This document shows positions 7,642-16,923 of a DNA stretch of 26,181 nucleotides, in pieces. The position numbers and the translations under genes were made by a program. This DNA comes from CAZIVE01 sp964542435 (GTDB taxonomy: Bacteria; Bacteroidota; Bacteroidia; Bacteroidales; Tannerellaceae), in NCBI GenBank assembly GCA_964542435.1, contig CAZIVE010000032.1:1-26181 (forward strand), in the 5' to 3' direction. The notes below the pieces were generated by a model. The model searched no databases and was not told the DNA's origin. It saw only the letters and a list, made by a program, of their open reading frames with translations. Each line of letters begins with the position of its first letter. The first letter of the stretch is position 1.

Positions 7642-7676
7642 ACAATGCGGACCGTTGCGTTCGCAAAAAGCACAAT

Positions 7677-8102
7677 ATGAATATGGCAAAAGAGAAAGAG
7701 TTTAAGCAGATTTTCCCGCTGGGCATGAAGAACGATGCCTTCGCGAAGTTTTTTATTGGACAGTCCTATTTGGCTCCGGTCAGCAACAGTAACGTCTTGA
7801 ATACGCATATCTTCAACGTAACCTTCGAACCGGGTTGTCGCAACAACTGGCATGCACACACGGGCGGTCAGCTTCTGATCTGCACGGCCGGAAGAGGTTT
7901 CTATCAGGAAAAGGGCAAACCGGCCCGCGAGCTGAATCCGGGTGATGTAGTGGAAATCGCTCCCGATGTGATCCATTGGCATGGCGCCGCTCCCGACAGC
8001 TGGTTCTCGCATCTGGCTGTGGAATGCAACAGCGGCAGCAACAAGAACACCTGGCTGGATCCCGTCAATGACGAAGAATATCTGAAGGCCACGAAGAAAT
8101 AA
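7677..8102 (+). CDS. Small single-domain cupin protein
   Basis: This protein of about 141 residues has a single cupin barrel. Cupin motif 1 contains WHAHTGGQ with His59, His61 and Gln65, and motif 2 contains PGDVVEIAPDVIHWH with His100; together these form a typical metal site in which Gln replaces the usual Glu. Such proteins can be metal-dependent enzymes or sensors, and similar ones often sit beside SDR or carboxymuconolactone-decarboxylase genes. The pairing with the upstream SDR suggests a shared small-molecule pathway, which is inference. The start is uncertain: ATG 7638 (overlapping the SDR stop), 7677 and 7683 are all in frame. I prefer 7677 or 7683 because the family starts shortly before the IFPLG stretch. 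Confidence 0.88.
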   Translation: MNMAKEKEFKQIFPLGMKNDAFAKFFIGQSYLAPVSNSNVLNTHIFNVTFEPGCRNNWHAHTGGQLLICTAGRGFYQEKGKPARELNPGDVVEIAPDVIHWHGAAPDSWFSHLAVECNSGSNKNTWLDPVNDEEYLKATKK

Positions 8103-8120
8103 GTCCGTGCACCGATAAAG

Positions 8121-8158
8121 AAAGCCGCCTCAAGAAGTTGGAGCGGCTTTTTCTTTTA
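8121..8158. terminator. Bidirectional intrinsic terminator between the cupin gene and the nar operon
   Basis: AAAGCCGC (8121-8128) pairs with GCGGCTTT (8143-8150), followed by TTCTTTTA on the plus strand. On the minus strand the stem is followed by TTTCTTTAT, so it can also end the nar operon. The stop codon of the minus-strand NTPase gene (8130-8132) lies inside the hairpin. Confidence 0.85.
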
Positions 8159-8618
8159 TAGATATTAGGCAGTCGTCAGGCAGGAATAGGTTACAGAATG
8201 CTTTGACATATGGCGTTCGGACAACCAACACCATGTCTCTGTGCTGTTTCACCAATAAACGTATAAGCGGAGCGAAGCCTTTGCCTGAAAGCTCCAGTTT
8301 GCCCACCTCGTCAATCCAGACGGTGTCTGCCTCCTTATGATCCATCACAAACTGAATGGCCCTATCGAAAGCCTCTTTCCGGAAACGGAAGTGCCCTTGA
8401 TATTCGTAACGATCAAAGTCTTTCATTTCTTCTTCTGATTCGATGAAAGGGCAGGAGATGCCATCGGGAAGAAGTCTCATCCGATAACCGGTGACTTGGT
8501 CTTCGTCATACATCTTTTCTGAACAGATAGCAATGCCTGTGCTAACCTTCCTGTATGCTTCGAGAAACCTTTCAGACTTTCCGGAATTTCTTTCTCCGGT
8601 GATAAGGGTGACCTTCAT
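8130..8618 (-). CDS. P-loop NTPase resembling the THEP1 nucleoside-triphosphatase group, last gene of the nar operon
   Basis: This 162-residue protein has a Walker A motif GERNSGKS (8-15) and a Walker B stretch VWIDEVGKLEL (100-110). The form I/V-DE-V/I-G-K-x-E-L is characteristic of THEP1-type nucleoside triphosphatases (NTPase_1). The central part is divergent, so family membership is probable rather than certain. It starts four bases after the narI stop and ends in the shared terminator, so it belongs to the nitrate reductase operon. A role in molybdenum cofactor handling or enzyme maturation is an inference from this position and from mobA in the same operon. It is not MobB, whose motifs differ. 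Confidence 0.75.
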   Translation of the reverse strand: MKVTLITGERNSGKSERFLEAYRKVSTGIAICSEKMYDEDQVTGYRMRLLPDGISCPFIESEEEMKDFDRYEYQGHFRFRKEAFDRAIQFVMDHKEADTVWIDEVGKLELSGKGFAPLIRLLVKQHRDMVLVVRTPYVKAFCNLFLPDDCLISIKEKAAPTS

Positions 8619-8622
8619 GGAT

Positions 8623-9303
8623 TTATTTTACGACGAAGCTTTTCAAGATGTTCTTGATCGGCACAGCCACCATGTGCATCAGCTTCGTGAAGGGGAAGAT
8701 GATCAGGATAATGAATCCGCTCACGATGTGAATCTTGTGGATTATGTTGGTGTCAATCAGATAATCGGACGAGTTGGGCAGGAAGATGAAGAGGGATTGT
8801 GCCCAGTGGTCTATATTCATGTAGCTCTCCAATGGCGACTGGATCGTCACCGTCGTACCCAACAGACCGGTCACAACTTGAAAGAAAATCAGTATCACGA
8901 TGAAGTAGTCGGCAAAGGAACTCTTAGCTCTTACGCGGATATTGGTGAATCTGCGCAGCATCAGGAGAATGATGCCCAGCAGAGCGATGCTTCCGAACAG
9001 CCCGCCCATGATGATAGCCAGAATGCGTTTTGTTTCGTTGGTCATCAGCCAGGAATAGAGTGCCTCTGGTGCCAGCAGTCCGAATATGTGGCCCACGAAG
9101 ACCATGATGATGGCGTAGTGAAAGAGGTTGCTTCCCCATTTGATGCTCTTGTCGTTACTCAAAAACTGGGACGACAGAGCCTGAACGGACGAGTTGTTGC
9201 GGGATACGCGGTAGCAGAGGCCTGCCAGAAATACGCCTGCAGCAATGTAGGGAAAATAGACGAATAGAAAACTATCCAGATAAGCTGTTAATGTAGTTCC
9301 CAT
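8623..9303 (-). CDS. narI: Respiratory nitrate reductase gamma subunit (cytochrome b)
   Basis: This 226-residue membrane protein has five hydrophobic segments (about 9-30, 61-82, 93-117, 130-152, 188-207). NarI takes electrons from quinol and passes them through two b hemes to NarH. The heme ligands of characterised NarI proteins align with His62 and His72 (FHYAIIMVFVGH) and with His192 and His210 (HIVSG...KLMH), with the 18-residue spacing between the last two preserved. The protein should anchor NarGH at the cytoplasmic face of the inner membrane. It starts five bases after narJ. Confidence 0.95.
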   Translation of the reverse strand: MGTTLTAYLDSFLFVYFPYIAAGVFLAGLCYRVSRNNSSVQALSSQFLSNDKSIKWGSNLFHYAIIMVFVGHIFGLLAPEALYSWLMTNETKRILAIIMGGLFGSIALLGIILLMLRRFTNIRVRAKSSFADYFIVILIFFQVVTGLLGTTVTIQSPLESYMNIDHWAQSLFIFLPNSSDYLIDTNIIHKIHIVSGFIILIIFPFTKLMHMVAVPIKNILKSFVVK

Positions 9304-9308
9304 GATTA

Positions 9309-9824
9309 TTATGGATTAGAGGATAGACTAACTAAAATACGGATTAACGGAGCGTAGGGATGCGTTGCTTCCCCAAAACGTTTCTCCATCTGTTGCAACA
9401 CGGGATGAATCTCACCGAGGACTTTCGATGCTTCTGCAAAGGAGGGCTGCGAAGCTACAAACTCGAGGAACATGGGAAGATAGTCGGGAAGTTCCTTGTC
9501 GGAAGGTGTCATGCCTGCCTGAAGATAGGACTCCTTCAGATCCACCATAGCTTGGCCGCGCTCCTTCGAGCTTCCATAGACGAAGTCGAAGAGATAGAGA
9601 TTGGTTTGGGTGGAGGTATCGAACAACTGCACATAATCCTGCTGCCATTCACGAAGTGTGGTGAATGCAGACGCATACTTCAGGAAGTTCTGCAGCTTTT
9701 CATAAAGAAGGTCGGTCAGCAGCTTCTCCGCTTCGATCGCTTCGGGGATCTCGTTCAGATTATCCCGAAGCTCATTTGTGGGATAGTCCAGAAGCAGTGA
9801 GAGTATTTTGAATGTCTTGATCAT
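9309..9824 (-). CDS. narJ: Nitrate reductase assembly chaperone NarJ
   Basis: This 171-residue cytoplasmic protein belongs to the NarJ/DmsD-type redox enzyme maturation chaperones. It shows the family stretches YVQLFD (64-69), LFDFVYGSSKERGQAMVDL (78-96) and ELPDYLPMFLEF (111-122). NarJ binds apo-NarG and coordinates molybdenum cofactor insertion and membrane docking; it is not part of the final enzyme. The all-helical character and length are normal for the family. It sits between narH and narI, as in classical narGHJI operons, with only short gaps. Confidence 0.93.
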   Translation of the reverse strand: MIKTFKILSLLLDYPTNELRDNLNEIPEAIEAEKLLTDLLYEKLQNFLKYASAFTTLREWQQDYVQLFDTSTQTNLYLFDFVYGSSKERGQAMVDLKESYLQAGMTPSDKELPDYLPMFLEFVASQPSFAEASKVLGEIHPVLQQMEKRFGEATHPYAPLIRILVSLSSNP

Positions 9825-9837
9825 GATTCAAATCGTA

Positions 9838-11298
9838 TTATTTACCTCCGAACAGATTCGGTTTCTCTTCGTTGTGCTCAAATCCCAGACCAGCGCGAAG
9901 TTTGAACAGATCCATGCTGGAATCCTCTTGCGTGGCAACCGATGGAATCACGAAGCGGTCTTCATAATTGGCGATGGCCAGGTATTTGTACATCTCCTCA
10001 AACTGATCGGCACTGAGTCCCAGTTCCTCAGGAACCTTAGGCGTAGCAATTTTCTCGACAGTCTTTTTGCGCATATAACTGCGGAGGGCCAACATACGTG
10101 CCAGGGCCGTACGAACCGGAGCCTCTTCGCCATTCGTGAACATACGTGCCATATATTGCAGTGGAATGCGCATCTCGTCCACCTTGGCGAAGAAGTCTTC
10201 GTTGATGTCCATGGCATTTCCTATGGGCGACATAGGCGGAATGTACCAGACCATTGGCAACGTGCGATACTCGGGATGCAGAGGGAAGGCAATTTTCCAT
10301 TCCTTCATCATCTTATATACGGGTGACGACTGAGCTGCCTTGATGAAGTTGTAGGAAACTCCTTGAGCCGTTGCTTGCTTGATGACTTCGGGATCGTGTG
10401 GATCCAGAATCATGCTGAGCTGTTTCTCATAAAGTTCCTTCTCGTCTGCTGCCGCATATTCATCGATGTGTTCGGCATCGTATAAAAGGGCACCGATGTA
10501 ACGAAGGCGTCCCACACAGGATTCGCCACAGACCGTAGCCTTTCCATTCTCGATCAGCGGATAGCAGAAGATGCACTTCTCAGACTTCATCCGTTCTGTA
10601 TTAAAATAGATCTTCTTATATGGACAGGCACTGATACACTCGCGCCATCCTCTGCACTTATCCTGATTGATGAGTACGATGCCATCCTTCTCACGTTTAT
10701 AGATGGCGCCGGAAGGACAGGAGGCAACGCAGGCCGGATGCAGACAATGCTCACACAAACGAGGCAGATAGTACATGAACGACTTCTCGAATTCTTCAAA
10801 GCCCTTGGTGTCCATCTCCTTCAGGTTCGGATCTTTCTTGCGCTGTTCGAATGGCCCTGCCAGGTCATCTTCCCAGTTCGGACCGTAAGGAATCTTCTCC
10901 ATCTTTTCACCCGTAATCAATGAATAGGGGCGTGCCGATGGGGGCGTCTTCAGCCGCTTGCCGTCTCTCAGCCGGGAAAAGTCGAAGGAGAAGGGTTCGT
11001 AGTAGTCGTCCATTTGGGGCAGATAGGGATTGGAGAAGATTGACGACATGATCTTAAGCCGATTGCCCATCTTCAGTTCGGAGTCATTCCCTTTCTTTAT
11101 CCATCCGCCTTTGTATTTCTCCTGGTCTTCCCATTTCACAGGATAACCGGGACCGGGCTTTGTCTCTACATTATTGAACCAAACATATTCCATGCCTTTC
11201 CGACTGGTCCAAACATTCTTGCAGGTAACAGAGCAGGTGTGACAGCCAATGCATTTGTCCAGACTCAGTACCATGGTTATCTGACTACGTATCTTCAT
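9838..11298 (-). CDS. narH: Respiratory nitrate reductase beta subunit (iron-sulfur electron transfer)
   Basis: This 486-residue protein carries four cysteine groups: Cys16/19/22/26, Cys182/185/190/194, Cys215/222/226 with Trp218 replacing the second cysteine, and Cys242/245/257/261. The Trp substitution is the known NarH signature of a 3Fe-4S cluster; the others predict three 4Fe-4S clusters. NarH relays electrons from NarI to NarG on the cytoplasmic side. Length and order match the family. It begins 14 bases after the narG stop. Confidence 0.97.
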   Translation of the reverse strand: MKIRSQITMVLSLDKCIGCHTCSVTCKNVWTSRKGMEYVWFNNVETKPGPGYPVKWEDQEKYKGGWIKKGNDSELKMGNRLKIMSSIFSNPYLPQMDDYYEPFSFDFSRLRDGKRLKTPPSARPYSLITGEKMEKIPYGPNWEDDLAGPFEQRKKDPNLKEMDTKGFEEFEKSFMYYLPRLCEHCLHPACVASCPSGAIYKREKDGIVLINQDKCRGWRECISACPYKKIYFNTERMKSEKCIFCYPLIENGKATVCGESCVGRLRYIGALLYDAEHIDEYAAADEKELYEKQLSMILDPHDPEVIKQATAQGVSYNFIKAAQSSPVYKMMKEWKIAFPLHPEYRTLPMVWYIPPMSPIGNAMDINEDFFAKVDEMRIPLQYMARMFTNGEEAPVRTALARMLALRSYMRKKTVEKIATPKVPEELGLSADQFEEMYKYLAIANYEDRFVIPSVATQEDSSMDLFKLRAGLGFEHNEEKPNLFGGK

Positions 11299-11312
11299 TG
11301 CATTTCTTTCTT

Positions 11313-14300
11313 TTAGTTAATACTGTCTTTGTCGTCTTTCTCCCATTCCACATGGTCACAACGGCGAAGCATGACGAATTCGTCGCGGTTGGCTCCGATG
11401 GTGCCGTAATAGTTGAGTCCGAAAGATATCTGAGCGTATCCACCAATCATGTGCGTCGGCTTGGGGCAGATTCTCGAGATGGAGTTGTGGATGCCGCCGC
11501 GGTTCCCGGTCAAAGGACTCAAGGGCACATTGACAGTGCGTCCCTGATTGTGGTACATGAAAAGAGCTCCTTCGGGAATGCGTTGTGAAAGGATGGCGCG
11601 ACAGACAGCCGTGCCGTTGTCGTTGATCACTTCCACCCAGTCGTTGTCTTTGATCTCTAGCTTTTGAGCATCTTTCTCGCTCATCCAGATTACGGGACCG
11701 CCTCTTCCCAAGGTCAGCATCAGCAGATTGTCGCACCACGATGAATGGATGCTCCATTTGTTGTGAGGCGTCATCAGATTCAGCGTAAGCGTCTTGTCCT
11801 GGATGCCGAGGCGTTCCTTCAGATCGTTGATCTCCTGCTTGGCCAACGGGGGTTTGTAGGTAACCAAGCCTTCCCCGAAAGCGAGCATCCAGGGATGATC
11901 CTGATAGAACGATTGTCTTCCCGTGACAGTCCGCCAAGGGATCAGATTGTTGACGTTGGTGTAGTTCGCCGTGTAGTTGACATCGTGAGACTCTATGCCG
12001 CTCCAAACGGGAGAGTTCAATACTCTGCGGGGTTGCTGGACAAGGTCCTTATAACGGATGCTGGTGTCGCCGCCCTCTTCCGTGAGCTTATCAGCCAACG
12101 GCATTCCCGTGGGCTTTTCCAAAGACTTCCAGGCCCGTTTTCCCGTTGAGCCGTGGCTGGCAGGATCGAGCGTGAGGATGGTTTCGATGGCTTGGATATC
12201 TGTTTGGATAACGGGCATTCCCTTCGAAGGACCATCCTCTTTGGTGATGCCGTTCAGTCGTTTCAGAAATTCATAGTCTTCTTTGGATGACCATGTAATG
12301 CCTTTCTGCGTGATGCCTTTCTCGTAGGTAAGCGGACCGAGCGATGTGAATCGCTGGTAGGTGGCGGGATAATCCCGTTGCACGGTAACCAATCCGCCCA
12401 TGGTGACGCCCGGCTGTGGAACGGAGCCGTTCTCCTTCCAGTCTTCTGCTATCAACGGAGAGGCAATTTCACCGGGAGAATCGTGCATCAGAGGTTGCAT
12501 CACGACATCGGTCTCTGTTCCCAAATGGCCTTTACAGAGTTCGGAGAACTTCTCTGCCAGCGATTGGAATATATCCCAATCCGTCCGTGATTCCCAAACA
12601 GGATCGACCGCTTTAGAAAACGGATGCAGGAAAGGATGCATATCCGTGCTGCTGATATCGCTTTTCTCATACCAGGTGGCAGCCGGCAGTACGATATCGG
12701 AATGGAGCGATGAGGTTGTCATTCTGTAATCGATGGTCACGACCATATCCAGTTTGCCAGTCGTCTCGTTCGAAATCCATTTCTCATATTTGGGAAGAGG
12801 AAGTCCAGCCTCTTCCAGATTCTTTCCCAGCACACTGTTTTGTGCGCCCAGCAGATGTTTCATGAAATATTCCATTCCCTTGGCACTACATCCGATGAGG
12901 TTGGCTCTCCAGATGAACAGGTTCTTGGGCGAGTTGCTTTCGCCATCCAGATTCTCTGAAGCTAAGGACAACGTACCTTCATGCAGCTGACTCGTGATGT
13001 ATTCCGGGATTGTCTTCTGAGCCGCTTTTGCCTCTTTGCATATCTCAAGCGGATTGCGGTCGAACTCCGGAGAGGTCGGCAACCAGCCCATGCGCTGGGA
13101 CTTGATGTTGCAATCCAATAGCGTCAGGTCTTTCCATTTGTCTTTCGGACAAAGCGGCGAGATCAGCGAATCCACTTTCACCTTCTCGTAGCGCCATTGG
13201 TCGCTGTGCATGTAGAAGTAGCTGGTCGTATTCATGTGGCGGGGCGGACGAATCCAGTCCGTGGCAAATGCGAGTGTTGCCCAGCCGGCTTGAGGTCTGA
13301 CTTTTTCCTGTCCCACATAATGAGCCCAGCCTCCGCCCGACCGTCCGATGGTGCCGCAGAGCATTAGCAGATTGATGGCAGCACGATAGGTCATGTCGGT
13401 ATTATACCACTGGTTTACACCGGCACCGATGATGATCATGCTCTTGCCTTCCGTCTTGGCTGCCGTTTCAGCAAATTGTCTGGCAACGGCGATGACACGT
13501 TCTGCCGGAACGCCTGTGATCTCCTCCTGCCATTTCGGCGTGTAGGGAATATCATCCTTGAAGGAATGAGCCACGTTCGGATCGTCCAGTTGGCGATCTA
13601 CACCGTATTGTGCCAGCATCAGGTCAAAAACATTCGTGCAAAAGATCTCGCCATCCTTGGTCTTCACCTTGATCACGGGTACTTTCCGGGAGAGGATATC
13701 CGGATGCTTGGTGGCATTCCAATGCGGATTCTTGAAGGTCTCTCCGCCGAAGTAGGGAAAGAGGACGTCAACCGTTTCGTCTTGCTGGCCTAAGACGGAG
13801 AGTCGGGGCGTGAACGGATTTCCCGTGCGGACATCCTCGCATTTCAGATTCCATTTTCCCTCATCGTTCCAGCGCGATCCGATGCAGCCGTTCGGAATGA
13901 CCATCTCTTTACTTTGCTCGTCGCAAAGAATAGGATACCAGTCCGCTTTCTTTGCGATACCCATATTATCTGAAAAGTCGGAAGCGCGCAGCAGCATTTC
14001 CGGGACGTAGCCTCCCTGTTCCGTTGGACGAAGCTTTACAAGGAAGGGAAGATCTGTATAGTGACGGACGTAATGGTCGAAGTAAGGCGTCGATTGATCG
14101 ACGAAGAACTCCTTTAGGATGACGTGGCCCATGGCCATGCCTAATGCCGAATCCGTTCCCTGTTTGGGTGCCAGCCAAACATCTGCAAACTTGGATGCAT
14201 CGCTGTAGTCAGGTGAGATGACGACGACCTGCGTACCTTTATATCTTACCTGCGTCAGGAAAGGAGAGTCCGGCGTTCGGGTTACGGGGACATTCGATCC

Positions 14301-15029
14301 CCAAAGCATCAGAAACGAGGAGTTATACCAATCGGCACTTTCCGGGACGTCGGTCTGTTCGCCCCAGGTCTGTGGTGAAGCCGGCGGCAGATCGCAATAA
14401 AAGTCGTAGAAGCTGAGGCAGGCGCCTCCGATCAGACTCAGATAGCGTGTGCCGGCAGCGTACGAAACCATGGAGAAGGCTGGAATCGGAGTGAAGCCGA
14501 CAATGCGGTCCGGACCGTACTTCTGGATGGTGTGGATGTTTGATGCGGCCATCATTTCCAGCGCCGTGTCCCAATCCAGACGGACGAAGCCACCCAATCC
14601 TCTTCGGGATTTGTAAGAATACATCTTTTCAGGATCGGAAACGATAGATTCCCAGGCTTTCACCGGATCATGATATAGCTCTTTGGCCTTTTCATAGAGA
14701 TCCAAAAGTTCGGCACGAACCATCGGATGCTTTACGCGACCGGAGTTGTAGAGATACCATGAATAGCTTGCACCGCGAGGACATCCGCGTGGCTCATGAT
14801 TGGGAAGACCCGGACGGTTTTGCGGATAGTCGGTCTGTTGCAGTTCCCATGTCACGATGCCTTTCTTCACGAATATCTTCCATGAGCACGAACCGGTACA
14901 GTTCACGCCGTGAGTAGAACGGATCTCTTTATCATGCTGCCAGCGATTCCTATAGAAATGTTCCCAGGAATGGTTGTCGGGCATCTTCTCTTTCTTGAAG
15001 AACGAGAACGTATTAAACAGCTCTTTCAT
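11313..15029 (-). CDS. narG: Respiratory nitrate reductase alpha subunit (molybdenum catalytic subunit)
   Basis: This 1238-residue protein is the catalytic subunit that reduces nitrate to nitrite at a bis-MGD molybdenum centre. The N-terminal FS0 cluster ligands are His40, Cys44, Cys48 and Cys83 (HGVNCTGSC, then RGCPRG). The molybdenum-ligand aspartate is expected at Asp213 in YCDLPPASPQTWGEQTDVPE, equivalent to Asp222 of E. coli NarG. The length is close to the E. coli protein. The N-terminus lacks a twin-arginine export signal, consistent with the cytoplasmic Nar type rather than periplasmic Nap. No frameshift or missing active-site block was seen. It follows narK by 17 bases. Confidence 0.98.
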   Translation of the reverse strand: MKELFNTFSFFKKEKMPDNHSWEHFYRNRWQHDKEIRSTHGVNCTGSCSWKIFVKKGIVTWELQQTDYPQNRPGLPNHEPRGCPRGASYSWYLYNSGRVKHPMVRAELLDLYEKAKELYHDPVKAWESIVSDPEKMYSYKSRRGLGGFVRLDWDTALEMMAASNIHTIQKYGPDRIVGFTPIPAFSMVSYAAGTRYLSLIGGACLSFYDFYCDLPPASPQTWGEQTDVPESADWYNSSFLMLWGSNVPVTRTPDSPFLTQVRYKGTQVVVISPDYSDASKFADVWLAPKQGTDSALGMAMGHVILKEFFVDQSTPYFDHYVRHYTDLPFLVKLRPTEQGGYVPEMLLRASDFSDNMGIAKKADWYPILCDEQSKEMVIPNGCIGSRWNDEGKWNLKCEDVRTGNPFTPRLSVLGQQDETVDVLFPYFGGETFKNPHWNATKHPDILSRKVPVIKVKTKDGEIFCTNVFDLMLAQYGVDRQLDDPNVAHSFKDDIPYTPKWQEEITGVPAERVIAVARQFAETAAKTEGKSMIIIGAGVNQWYNTDMTYRAAINLLMLCGTIGRSGGGWAHYVGQEKVRPQAGWATLAFATDWIRPPRHMNTTSYFYMHSDQWRYEKVKVDSLISPLCPKDKWKDLTLLDCNIKSQRMGWLPTSPEFDRNPLEICKEAKAAQKTIPEYITSQLHEGTLSLASENLDGESNSPKNLFIWRANLIGCSAKGMEYFMKHLLGAQNSVLGKNLEEAGLPLPKYEKWISNETTGKLDMVVTIDYRMTTSSLHSDIVLPAATWYEKSDISSTDMHPFLHPFSKAVDPVWESRTDWDIFQSLAEKFSELCKGHLGTETDVVMQPLMHDSPGEIASPLIAEDWKENGSVPQPGVTMGGLVTVQRDYPATYQRFTSLGPLTYEKGITQKGITWSSKEDYEFLKRLNGITKEDGPSKGMPVIQTDIQAIETILTLDPASHGSTGKRAWKSLEKPTGMPLADKLTEEGGDTSIRYKDLVQQPRRVLNSPVWSGIESHDVNYTANYTNVNNLIPWRTVTGRQSFYQDHPWMLAFGEGLVTYKPPLAKQEINDLKERLGIQDKTLTLNLMTPHNKWSIHSSWCDNLLMLTLGRGGPVIWMSEKDAQKLEIKDNDWVEVINDNGTAVCRAILSQRIPEGALFMYHNQGRTVNVPLSPLTGNRGGIHNSISRICPKPTHMIGGYAQISFGLNYYGTIGANRDEFVMLRRCDHVEWEKDDKDSIN

Positions 15030-15046
15030 ATCTTATGATGGATTGC

Positions 15047-16345
15047 TCATGCAGTCGTTTCAACTGATGACTGTTTTTTGATCATGCCTAAATAATTGAT
15101 AAGAATATTGAGAAGGCTCAGAATGGTAAACAGACCGAATCCCAGTTTGTAGCCGTAGTCGGGAAAAGCTCCGGCGATCTGTCCCATGATAGGCGGAATG
15201 ACAAATCCGCCGAAGGCTCCGAGGCCGCCGACCCATCCGGATGCTCCTCCTACAGATTTGGAGACATAGACGGGAACCAGTTTCATGACCGCTGCGTTAT
15301 TGAAGCCGAAGGCCAAAGCCACGATCATGATACAGACGAATTGTGCCACCCAACCCATCGGCAGATTCATGCAGACACCGGCTATGGCAACCACAATCAA
15401 GGAAACCATCGATACTCTGACGCCACCTAACTTATCGGAGAGTTTGCCTCCGGGAATACGGAACAGAGCAGCGACGATGGCAAAGATGGCAGTTAATGTA
15501 CCGGCCTGGACCGCTGTCAGTCCTTCTGCTTTCTGCCAGTAGGTGGGAAGCCAGGAGGTGAGTGCTATGAATCCACCGAATGTGGTGAAATAGGTGGCAA
15601 CGAGCATCCAGGTTTGAGGTATCTTGGCTGAGATGCGAAGGCTCTCCTTGATGTTTCCCGTCGGAAACAGTTGCTGTCCCGATTCAGCCGCCTTCGCATG
15701 GCTCTCTTCCGCACTCAGTCCGCGTTTGATGAATTGGAAATAGGGAGCATTGTTGGCAAACAGGAAGTAGATGATGCAGCCTAAGAGCATGGCAGCCGAC
15801 AGAATATAGTAAGCCTCGATGAATCCAAGACGGCGCAGGATGATTGGCAGGACGATGGCTACGACACCGGCGCTCGCCGTTCCTAATCCTCCGAATATAC
15901 CCAATGCATAGCCCTGTTTTTTCTTCTCAAACCAGTATGACACCTGACTGACGCCGACGGAGAAGGTCGCGATGCCACAGCCGCTGAGGCAGCCCAACAC
16001 CAATATGACGGGATAGAGTCCTGTCATGTGGTCGGGATAATAGGTGGTAAACAGATAGCACAAGGCAGACAAACTGATGATGGTTATGATCAGCAGTGCG
16101 AGGAAGGATTTCCTGCCTCCGTTCACATCCACAGACGCGCCCATAGGAATTCTCAGAAGCGATCCGGATAGGGAAGGAATAGCGACCAGAATGCCGACCT
16201 CGAACGGTGTCAGTTGCATGATGTCGGATAATTTGCCTGCCGTCGGGCCGAACAATGAGATGGCCATTGCCCCGAAGAAGAAGCCAATGGTTGCAGCCAA
16301 CAGAGCGCTGTTGGGACTTCCCTTTAGTTTGAATTCTTGTTTCAT
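15047..16345 (-). CDS. narK: Nitrate/nitrite transporter of the major facilitator superfamily
   Basis: This 432-residue membrane protein shows about 12 hydrophobic segments and belongs to the NarK/NasA nitrate porter group. The two substrate-binding arginines align with Arg65 (LLRIPMG) and Arg296 (LFRIPGG). The glycine-rich nitrate signatures are in GGLGTASAG (152-160) and GGASGWVGGLGAFGG (366-380); the first lacks the usual asparagine. It should bring nitrate in and/or export nitrite across the inner membrane. The start codon overlaps the mobA stop as ATGA, so translation is probably coupled. Confidence 0.93.
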   Translation of the reverse strand: MKQEFKLKGSPNSALLAATIGFFFGAMAISLFGPTAGKLSDIMQLTPFEVGILVAIPSLSGSLLRIPMGASVDVNGGRKSFLALLIITIISLSALCYLFTTYYPDHMTGLYPVILVLGCLSGCGIATFSVGVSQVSYWFEKKKQGYALGIFGGLGTASAGVVAIVLPIILRRLGFIEAYYILSAAMLLGCIIYFLFANNAPYFQFIKRGLSAEESHAKAAESGQQLFPTGNIKESLRISAKIPQTWMLVATYFTTFGGFIALTSWLPTYWQKAEGLTAVQAGTLTAIFAIVAALFRIPGGKLSDKLGGVRVSMVSLIVVAIAGVCMNLPMGWVAQFVCIMIVALAFGFNNAAVMKLVPVYVSKSVGGASGWVGGLGAFGGFVIPPIMGQIAGAFPDYGYKLGFGLFTILSLLNILINYLGMIKKQSSVETTA

Positions 16346-16923
16346 GTTAGTTTGTTTAAATCTTCAATGGTATTGATATTCGAAAAATAGATCTCTTCGT
16401 CTTTTGTTATTTCCAGAAGCAGCGTCTCCACCCGCATCAGGAACTTTTTGACTTGCAGTTGTTGTGCGTCCAATGACTCCTTCAATGCAGAAAGGCAATT
16501 TTTACAAACAAGCATCGGAAAAGGAGAGAGTGTGCCGTTCGGAAACTGCCAGCAGACTGCATCTTTTCCGGGATGTTGCGTCATCTGTTTAAGAACCGCT
16601 TCGCTCATCGCAGGCATATCGCAAGTCAGAACCAGCATGTAAGGCGTCTTGCAGTGCATCAGCAGGGAATAGATTCCTGCGAGAGGACCCGAATCGGAAT
16701 AGACATCAGGAATGACCGCTTTGCCCGAACCGGAGTAATTCCATGCATTTTCCTTGCTGCTGCTGATCATCACCTCTGCACAGAGAGCTTCCAGCAGGTC
16801 GATGTCTCTTTGCAGAAACGTCTTCCCTTGGAATACCTGCATCGCTTTGTTCGATCCGAATCGGCTGCTTCTCCCGCCTGCAAGTACACCGCCTGTCAGT
16901 CGTGCCTTGTCTATCGAACCCAT
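16342..16923 (-). CDS. mobA: Molybdenum cofactor guanylyltransferase MobA
   Basis: This protein of about 193 residues joins GMP to molybdopterin to make the MGD form needed by NarG. It has the nucleotidyltransferase signature LAGGRSSRFGSNK (14-26), DSGPLAGI (77-84) and the metal-binding LTCDMP (99-104). I place the start at 16923 (MGSIDKARLTGG), which overlaps the preceding gene by 13 bases and puts the signature at the usual distance from the N-terminus; an in-frame ATG at 16977 would add 18 unrelated residues. Its location between a membrane protein and narK ties cofactor maturation to nitrate reductase expression. No moa or moe genes are in the window. Confidence 0.93.
   Translation of the reverse strand: MGSIDKARLTGGVLAGGRSSRFGSNKAMQVFQGKTFLQRDIDLLEALCAEVMISSSKENAWNYSGSGKAVIPDVYSDSGPLAGIYSLLMHCKTPYMLVLTCDMPAMSEAVLKQMTQHPGKDAVCWQFPNGTLSPFPMLVCKNCLSALKESLDAQQLQVKKFLMRVETLLLEITKDEEIYFSNINTIEDLNKLT

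Noticed and set aside
8130..8618. NTPase as MobB, the usual partner of MobA
   Set aside because: The MobB signature around its P-loop and its conserved histidines are missing, while the Walker B stretch is of THEP1 type.
8491..9267. 258-codon plus-strand ORF opposite narI
   Set aside because: It is antisense to narI and the NTPase gene, both well supported, and has low-complexity charged composition typical of a shadow frame.
11356..12006. 216-codon alternative-frame ORF within narG
   Set aside because: It is a shadow of narG, whose frame carries all conserved blocks without interruption.
11313..15029. narG as a periplasmic nitrate reductase (NapA) or formate dehydrogenase
   Set aside because: There is no twin-arginine signal, the FS0 ligand is His-Cys3 as in NarG, and the partner genes are narH, narJ and narI.
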